A DNA stretch of 64,000 nucleotides from JBEKYD01 sp049511335 (GTDB taxonomy: Bacteria; Acidobacteriota; Terriglobia; Bryobacterales; Bryobacteraceae), in NCBI GenBank assembly GCA_049511335.1, contig JBEKYD010000005.1, positions 3,069 through 67,068 on the forward strand. The letters are read 5' to 3'. The notes below the pieces were generated by a model, which worked only from the letters and a program-made list of their open reading frames with translations, searched no databases and was not told the DNA's origin. This document shows, piece after piece, positions 58,950 to 64,000 of the stretch (its first letter is position 1; each line of letters opens with the position of its first letter). The translations under genes were made by a program, and so were the position numbers.

Positions 58950-60323
58950 ATGCGTATGCCGCAAACAACCTGGGGGCCTTCCCTACCAACTCGCAAGCGA
59001 TGGAAATCCGGCCGCACCCTCATGGCGGTGTCTTTCGCGCTTTTGGCGAGCTCCGCCATCCTGCGCGCGCAAGCGCCACCGGAAACCGTCGCCCTGACGC
59101 ACGTCACCGTGATCGACGGTACGGGCGCGGCGCCCATGGCCGATGCCACCGTACTGATTCGGGGCGGCCGCGTCACCGCGGTTTATCCTTCAGCCAGCCG
59201 TCAGCCGCCCAGTGGCGCGCGCGTCGAAGATCTGGCCGGGAAGTGGGTCATCCCGGGGCTGATCGACGCCCACGTACACCTTACTGAGGGCACCGGGGAT
59301 GTGGCGCGAAATCGCGAACCGCTGACGCGGCTGCTGCTCGCGGGCGTCACCGGGTTGCGCGATATGGCGGGCGACGCGCGCGTGCTGGGGTACCTGGCGC
59401 GGGAAGCGCGCCTGGAAGCGCCGGGCTGGCCGGACATTTATTACAGCGCCTTGATGGCCGGCCCCACCTTCTTCTACGAAGACCCGCGTACACCGGGTTC
59501 ATCGCGCGGCTTGCTGCTGGGGAGCGCGCCGTGGATGCGAGCCGTCGATCGAACCACCGATATCCGCATGGCAGTGGCGGAGGCGAAGGGCACCGGCGCC
59601 ACCGGCGTAAAGCTCTACGCGAACCTGCCGGCGGCGTTAGTGAAGGAAATCGCGGCGGAGGCGCACCGCCAGGGTCTGCTGGTATGGACCCACGCCACGG
59701 TGTTTCCGGCCAAACCCAGCGACGCGGTTGCGGCCGGTGCCGACACCGTTTCGCACACGGCCTACCTGGTGTGGGAAGCAGCGCCCCGCGTGCCGGTGGA
59801 TTACCAAATGCGGGCCTTCGGCGACTTCACTCACATCCGGCCGGACGACCCGAAGATCGTGGCGCTGCTCGAGCTGATGAAAGAGCATGGCACGATACTC
59901 GACGCCACGCTGTCGGTGGGCGCGCGATTGGCCGCGCAATCGCCCGATGCACTGGGCAAGGGATGGGTGGCCTGGAGCGAAGCCGTGACGCGCGCGGCGC
60001 ACCGTGCAGGCGTGCTGGTGGATGCCGGAACCGACAGCGCGGGACTCACCGGAAGCGGCGCCGACGCGAGCCCGGCGGTGGTGGACGAAATGGTGCTCCT
60101 GATAGAACAGTGCGGCTTCACGCCGGCGGAGGCGATCCAGGCGGCCACCCAGGTGAGCGCCATGGCGGTGGGCCAGTCAGCCGACCGGGGGACGATTGCA
60201 CACGGAATGGCCGCGGATTTGGTGGTATTGAGCGCGGATCCGATCGCGGACGTGCGCAATGTGCGCAAGATCGTCGAGGTCATGAAGGACGGCCGCGTCT
60301 TCCGGCCAGGGCAAAAGCCGTGA
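58950..60323 (+). CDS. exported amidohydrolase family protein
   Basis: This 457-aa protein has a signal peptide (TLMAVSFALLASSAILRAQ) and then the amidohydrolase composite fold: VTVIDGTGAAPMADATVLIRGGRVTAV, GLIDAHVHLTEG with the metal HxH, VKLYANLPAALV (carbamylated-Lys position) and WTHATVFPAKP (His). A late Asp in VLVDAGTDSAG completes the metal set. The last strands end ADLVVLSADPIADVRNVRKIVEVMKDGRVF, as in dipeptidase or imidazolonepropionase-like members. An extracytoplasmic peptidase or prolidase role is plausible. The start ATG at 58950 is nearest to the leader. Confidence 0.88.
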   Translation: MRMPQTTWGPSLPTRKRWKSGRTLMAVSFALLASSAILRAQAPPETVALTHVTVIDGTGAAPMADATVLIRGGRVTAVYPSASRQPPSGARVEDLAGKWVIPGLIDAHVHLTEGTGDVARNREPLTRLLLAGVTGLRDMAGDARVLGYLAREARLEAPGWPDIYYSALMAGPTFFYEDPRTPGSSRGLLLGSAPWMRAVDRTTDIRMAVAEAKGTGATGVKLYANLPAALVKEIAAEAHRQGLLVWTHATVFPAKPSDAVAAGADTVSHTAYLVWEAAPRVPVDYQMRAFGDFTHIRPDDPKIVALLELMKEHGTILDATLSVGARLAAQSPDALGKGWVAWSEAVTRAAHRAGVLVDAGTDSAGLTGSGADASPAVVDEMVLLIEQCGFTPAEAIQAATQVSAMAVGQSADRGTIAHGMAADLVVLSADPIADVRNVRKIVEVMKDGRVFRPGQKP

Positions 60324-60406
60324 GCGGCTGGAAGCGAGGTTTATAGACAATACTCCGAACTCCTGATGTAGCCAGGCTGTTGCGAGATAGATCGGCGCCG
60401 GAAACC

Positions 60407-60498
60407 GGTGGGACAGACGATCGTTTCTTGTCGTCTGTCGAGCGTTGCGGCCCGGCGAGAGCCTGACAGACCACGAAAAATGATGGTCTGTCCCACCT
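60407..60498. repeat. palindromic dispersed repeat, copy D
   Basis: It runs from GGTGGGACAGACGATCG to TGGTCTGTCCCACCT, nearly identical to copy A, with flank motif ACTCCGAACTCCTGA at 60352-60366. Confidence 0.85.
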
Positions 60499-60591
60499 CT
60501 GGGTCACCCAAACATGGCTCAACCGGCGCCGCCAAGCTGGTAGCACCGCATTGCGCCGATAGGCCATAGGGTGATACTGTATTCGCCAATC

Positions 60592-61441
60592 GTGAAACCA
60601 GTACAGCGCATTACTCGAAGATCGTTTGTCGCAGCCGGCGCGGTGGCGCCCCTGGCCTTGCGGGCCGCCGGCTACAAGACAATTCCAGTGGGGTTGGAGC
60701 TGTTTTCCGTTCGCGGAGAACTGGGCAAAGATCTGCCCGCCACGGTAACGGCGGTAGCCAAAATGGGCTACCAGGTGGTGGAGTTCTTCGCGCCCTATTA
60801 CGAGTGGACCGAAGATTATGCCAGGCAGGTCCGCAAGCAAATGGACGACCTGGGCATCCGCTGCAATTCGACCCATAACAGCCCTGCATCCTTTTCCGCC
60901 GATGGAATGCAAAAGGCCATCGATCTGAATGGGATTCTCGGTACAAAGTTTATCGTGATGGCCAGCGCCGGCCGGGATGGATGGCTGGAAAACCCTCGCC
61001 GATACGCTCACCCTGGCTGCGGAGAAGTTCAAGACGGCGGGCTTGCGGGCGGGCTACCATAATCACCAGACGGAATTTCAATTGGTCGAAGGCCAGCGGC
61101 CGATTGAAGTCCTGGCGGCAAATACACCCAAGGAGTTTATGCTGCAGTTCGACGTGGGCACCTCGGTCGAGGTGGGTTACGACCCCGTCGCCTGGATCAA
61201 AGCCAATCCCGGGCGGATCAATAGCATCCACTGCAAGGATTGGGCGCCCGGATCGGTGGCGGACAACAAAGCCTACCGCGTGCTGTTCGGCGAGGGCGTT
61301 TGCCCGTGGGCCAAGATCTTCGATGCCGCGGAAAGCGTGGGCGGGGTGGAATACTATCTGATCGAACAGGAAGGCAGCCGTTACCCCGAGCTCGAAACCG
61401 CGCAGCGCTGCCTGGACAATTGGAAAAAGATGCGTGGGTGA
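60592..61441 (+). pseudogene. frameshifted Tat-exported sugar phosphate isomerase/epimerase
   Basis: Frame 1 (GTG start at 60592 to the break) encodes a Tat signal (ITRRSFVAAGAVAPLAL) and the first half of a xylose-isomerase-like TIM barrel: GLELFSVRGELGKD, VVEFFAPYYEW, NSTHNSPASFSADGMQ. Frame 2 (from about 60977) continues with LRAGYHNHQTEFQL, MLQFDVGTSVEVG, SIHCKDWAPGS and GGVEYYLIEQEGS up to 61441. At the junction GATG is duplicated (GATGGATGGC); removing one copy restores a single frame AGRDGWKTLADTLT. A 4-bp slippage duplication therefore split the gene, or there is a sequencing error. Confidence 0.85.
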
Positions 61442-61493
61442 AATGTAGACGTGCAACGAGTACGTGGTGTAATTGCGAACGAAGGACAAACCT

Positions 61494-62996
61494 ATGGCAA
61501 TCAACCGGCAATTTACGGCCCTGGCTCTGTTCGTGGGGCTGGCGCTGCCCGTGGCAGTGCGTGCGCAGGTGGGGATTTTCGAAGCGAGCGGCGACGTCGG
61601 CACGGTGCTGCACAAGGGCTCAGTGGAATATAACGAAGCCCGGAAGAGCTACAAAATTACCGCCAGCGGCGAGAATGTCTGGGGCACGGCGGACGCGTTC
61701 TACTTCGTGTGGAAGAAAGTCTCAGGCGACGTCTCGGTGACGGCCGATATCTCGTTCGCGAATACCGCCGGCGAGGCGCACAAGAAAGCCATGCTCATGA
61801 TCCGCCAAAACCTGGATGCCGATTCGCCGTACGCCGACGTGGCGGCACACGCCGTGGGACTGACGTCGCTGCAATCGCGCGACGAAAAAGGCGCAGCCAC
61901 CCACGAAGTGCAAGCCAATGTAACGGTCATTCCAAAACACCTCGAGATCGCCAAACGGGGCGACTATTTTTACCTGTCGCTGGCCGACGATGGCGAGACG
62001 CCGCATTTCGCCGGCCCTGCCATGAAAGTGGTCTTGCAGGGGCCGTTCTATGTGGGCATCGGTGTAAGCGCGCACAACAAAGACAACATCGAAACCGCGA
62101 CTTTCTCGAACGTGGCCGTGACTCCCCTGCAGCCGGCGGCCGGCAAAGGGACTCTCTACAGCACCATGGAAACCGTCCCGGTGGCGTCCACCGACCGGCG
62201 GGTGACCTACACCGCCGCCGAGCGGTTCGAAGCCCCCAATTGGCTCAAGGACAATACGCTGCTGTTCAACTCCGGCGGGCGCCTGCTCCGGATTCCGGTG
62301 GATGGCGGCAAGCCGGTAACCATCGACACGGGCGCCATCAACCGCATCAATAACGATCACGTGATCTCGCCCGACGGCGCCATGATCGGGCTCAGCGACA
62401 GTTCCGGGACGCCGCGGGTATCGCTCATTTACATCGTGCCCATCGCCGGAGGAACGCCGAAGAAGATGACCCCGACCGGGCCTTCCTACCTGCACGGCTG
62501 GTCGCCCGACGGCAAAACGCTGGCGTTCTGCGGCAGCCGCAACGGCAACTTCGACGTCTACACCATTCCCGCGGCGGGCGGCGAGGAAACGCGGCTGACC
62601 ACGGCCGAAGGGCTGGATGACGGCCCCGAATATTCGCCCGACGGCAAGTATATTTACTTCAACTCGGTGCGGTCCGGAAGCATGCAGATCTGGCGCATGA
62701 AGCCGGATGGCAGCGAGCAGGAGCAGTTGACCGGCGACGAGTACAACAACTGGTTCGCGCACGTTTCGCCCGACGGGCAGCGCATCGCATTCATCAGCTT
62801 TAACCAAGACGTCCCCGCCGGGCAGCATCCCCCGGACAAAGAAGTGCAACTCCGCATCATGACGCTCGCCAGCAAGAAAATCACGGTTCTGACGAAGTTA
62901 TTCGGCGGCCAGGGCACCATGAACGTGAACTCCTGGTCGCCCGATAGCCGCAGGCTGGCGTTTGTGAGCTATCAATACATACACGATGAAAATTGA
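61494..62996 (+). CDS. exported TolB-like (PD40 repeat) protein with an N-terminal beta-sandwich
   Basis: The product is 500 aa from ATG 61494, preceded by GAAGGA. A signal peptide (FTALALFVGLALPVAVRAQ) is followed by a beta-sandwich domain (residues ~25-225; GNVWGTADAFYFVWKKVSGDVSV-like, DUF1349-like). The C-terminal half has WD40-like/PD40 blades: SPDGKTLAFCGSRNGNFDVYTIPAAGG, then SPDGKYIYFNSVRSGSMQIWRMKPDGS and ISPDGAMIGLSD. It may bind or process a biopolymer in the periplasm. Its last 11 bp overlap the aldo/keto reductase gene. Confidence 0.85.
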   Translation: MAINRQFTALALFVGLALPVAVRAQVGIFEASGDVGTVLHKGSVEYNEARKSYKITASGENVWGTADAFYFVWKKVSGDVSVTADISFANTAGEAHKKAMLMIRQNLDADSPYADVAAHAVGLTSLQSRDEKGAATHEVQANVTVIPKHLEIAKRGDYFYLSLADDGETPHFAGPAMKVVLQGPFYVGIGVSAHNKDNIETATFSNVAVTPLQPAAGKGTLYSTMETVPVASTDRRVTYTAAERFEAPNWLKDNTLLFNSGGRLLRIPVDGGKPVTIDTGAINRINNDHVISPDGAMIGLSDSSGTPRVSLIYIVPIAGGTPKKMTPTGPSYLHGWSPDGKTLAFCGSRNGNFDVYTIPAAGGEETRLTTAEGLDDGPEYSPDGKYIYFNSVRSGSMQIWRMKPDGSEQEQLTGDEYNNWFAHVSPDGQRIAFISFNQDVPAGQHPPDKEVQLRIMTLASKKITVLTKLFGGQGTMNVNSWSPDSRRLAFVSYQYIHDEN

Positions 62997-63852
62997 TGCG
63001 GTGACGCGCCGGCCATTCGGTTTCACAGGCGTGGAGGCGCCGGTGATCGGCCAGGGCACCTGGAATATCGAAGGGTCGAAAGAGCGCGAACGGCGCGCGG
63101 TCGAAGCGCTCTCCACCGGCCTCGATCTGGGGCTCACGCATATCGATACGGCCGAGATGTACGGCAACGGCCGGGCGGAAGAACTGACGGCGAAAGCCAT
63201 CGCGGGGCGGCGCGGCGAAGTATTCCTGGTGAGTAAGGTGCTTCCCACCAACGCCAGCTTCGACGGGACACTGCGCGCCTGCGAGCGCAGCTTGAAACGC
63301 TTGGGCACCGACCATCTCGATCTGTACCTGCTGCACTGGGAAAGCCGCTACCCCATCGCCGAGACCATGCGCGCCATGGAAAAGCTGATCGACGATGGCC
63401 GCACCCGGTTCATCGGCGTCAGCAATTTCGATGTGGACCAAGTGAAGGCGGCGCAGGCGGCCCTGCGGCGCCACCGCCTGGCAGCGAACCAGGTGCTGTA
63501 CCATCTGGGAGATCGCGGCATCGAGCGCAAACTCATCCCTTACTGCCAGCAGCAGGAAATCGCGGTGGTGGGGTACTCACCGTTCGGTCACAACTCTTTC
63601 CCGGGGCCGAATTCGCCGGGTGGCAAGGTGCTCCTTCAAGTGGCGGAACGGAACGGGCGTACCGTGCGCCAAGTGGCTCTGAACTTTCTCACACGCCTGC
63701 CGCAACTGTTCACCATTCCTAAGTCTGGCGACCCGGAGCACACGCGCGAAAACGCCGGCGGCGCGGGATGGAGCTTGTCGGAGGATGATCTGGCGGCGAT
63801 CGACCGGGCGTTCCCGGCGCCGGCGCACGACGTTCCGCTGGGCATGTTGTGA
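62986..63852 (+). CDS. aldo/keto reductase
   Basis: This 288-aa NADPH-dependent oxidoreductase has the AKR TIM barrel and catalytic tetrad: Asp in HIDTAEMYG (with Tyr), Lys in VSKVLP and His in LYLLHWESRYP. The cofactor site has GVSNFD and IPKSGDPEHTRENAG. The start ATGAAA overlaps the preceding gene by 11 bp, so the two are coupled. The family reduces aldehydes or ketones. The next 60 bp hold a dispersed repeat. The substrate is unknown. Confidence 0.92.
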   Translation: MKIDAVTRRPFGFTGVEAPVIGQGTWNIEGSKERERRAVEALSTGLDLGLTHIDTAEMYGNGRAEELTAKAIAGRRGEVFLVSKVLPTNASFDGTLRACERSLKRLGTDHLDLYLLHWESRYPIAETMRAMEKLIDDGRTRFIGVSNFDVDQVKAAQAALRRHRLAANQVLYHLGDRGIERKLIPYCQQQEIAVVGYSPFGHNSFPGPNSPGGKVLLQVAERNGRTVRQVALNFLTRLPQLFTIPKSGDPEHTRENAGGAGWSLSEDDLAAIDRAFPAPAHDVPLGML

Positions 63853-63859
63853 GTGTGGC

Positions 63860-63876
63860 TGACAGGCCAGGAGGCA
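63860..63876. repeat. 17-bp dispersed repeat TGACAGGCCAGGAGGCA
   Basis: This is the reverse complement of 9689-9705. It lies just downstream of the aldo/keto reductase gene. Confidence 0.6.
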
Positions 63877-63916
63877 GGTGACACCTGAATCCGGCGTGAA
63901 GAATGCGATTTCAAAC

Positions 63917-64000
63917 CTAAATCGGCTTCAGTCGGTTAACCTTGCGCAGGATGCCGTTGGCCAGATCCTGGAGCAGTGGCGACTCTCGGAGGCGAAGAAC
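63917..64000 (-). CDS. partial CDS, C-terminal end only
   Basis: On the minus strand a frame enters from the right edge and ends at TAG (63917-63919). The 27 residues end LQDLANGILRKVNRLKPI, with balanced composition typical of coding DNA. Nothing more can be said without the rest of the gene. Confidence 0.45.
   Translation of the reverse strand, partial: VLRLRESPLLQDLANGILRKVNRLKPI

Overview
The window reads as GC-rich chromosomal DNA from a soil Acidobacteriota bacterium, most likely the Solibacter/Bryobacter side of the phylum. The pointers are a TIGR03435/DUF3738 protein, a giant exported repeat protein with a C-terminal TIGR03437 domain, many exported proteins of unknown role, several start codons that look like GTG or TTG, and intergenic DNA full of short dispersed inverted repeats. 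This placement is inference from family content; no 16S gene is present.

Layout. 1-5 kb: an edge-truncated exported HExxH protein, a YbaK-type deacylase, elongation factor P with an unusual loop, three small proteins (one DUF3467, two zinc-ribbon) and an ABC-F ATPase. 5-16 kb: a UPF0182 membrane protein, an M28 peptidase, a Dabb protein, a VOC protein, a coupled operon (DSD1-like PLP enzyme, 48-aa ORF, C26 amidotransferase), an APC transporter, a small RHH-like/SRPBCC pair and an alpha/beta hydrolase. 16-25 kb: heme A synthase, lytic transglycosylase, HpnE, a multi-domain response regulator, the RNase P RNA gene (minus strand) and a large OmpA/Ig-repeat envelope protein with a clear terminator. 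25-37 kb: SnoaL-like protein, Hsp15-AlkB operon, ModA beside the remnant of a molybdate-type regulator, the giant BACON/TIGR03437 protein, M20 peptidase, pyruvate kinase, the TIGR03435 protein, a lipoprotein and a NarL-type regulator with a degenerate receiver. 37-50 kb: an orphan CzcA/CusA-type RND pump, a glycosyltransferase-methyltransferase fusion, an ammonium transporter, DUF4342 and XRE genes, an AT-rich divergent promoter island driving an unrecognised cysteine-rich protein, a DUF457 protein, an Hpt protein, an accessory gene and an Fe-S scaffold. 50-64 kb: coupled small ORFs, a polytopic membrane protein, ClpC, a LolD-like ATPase, RibBA with a degenerate second domain, a PhnD-like binding protein, an amidohydrolase, a frameshifted sugar-phosphate isomerase, a TolB-like protein and an aldo/keto reductase.

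The most distinctive signal is the repeat content. I can separate at least six dispersed families. One is a MITE-like element of about 255 bp with roughly 31-bp terminal inverted repeats plus a decayed second copy. Another is a palindromic element of about 93 bp present four times. Two families run into genes and appear to supply the C-terminal residues of proteins (heme A synthase and the glycosyltransferase-methyltransferase fusion). Several genes carry informative lesions: an AlkB lacking its HxD iron motif, a GTP cyclohydrolase II domain lacking its RGIGL-type loop, a 4-bp duplication that breaks an isomerase, and a regulator reduced to the end of its ligand domain. I saw no CRISPR array, tRNA, prophage or intact transposase.
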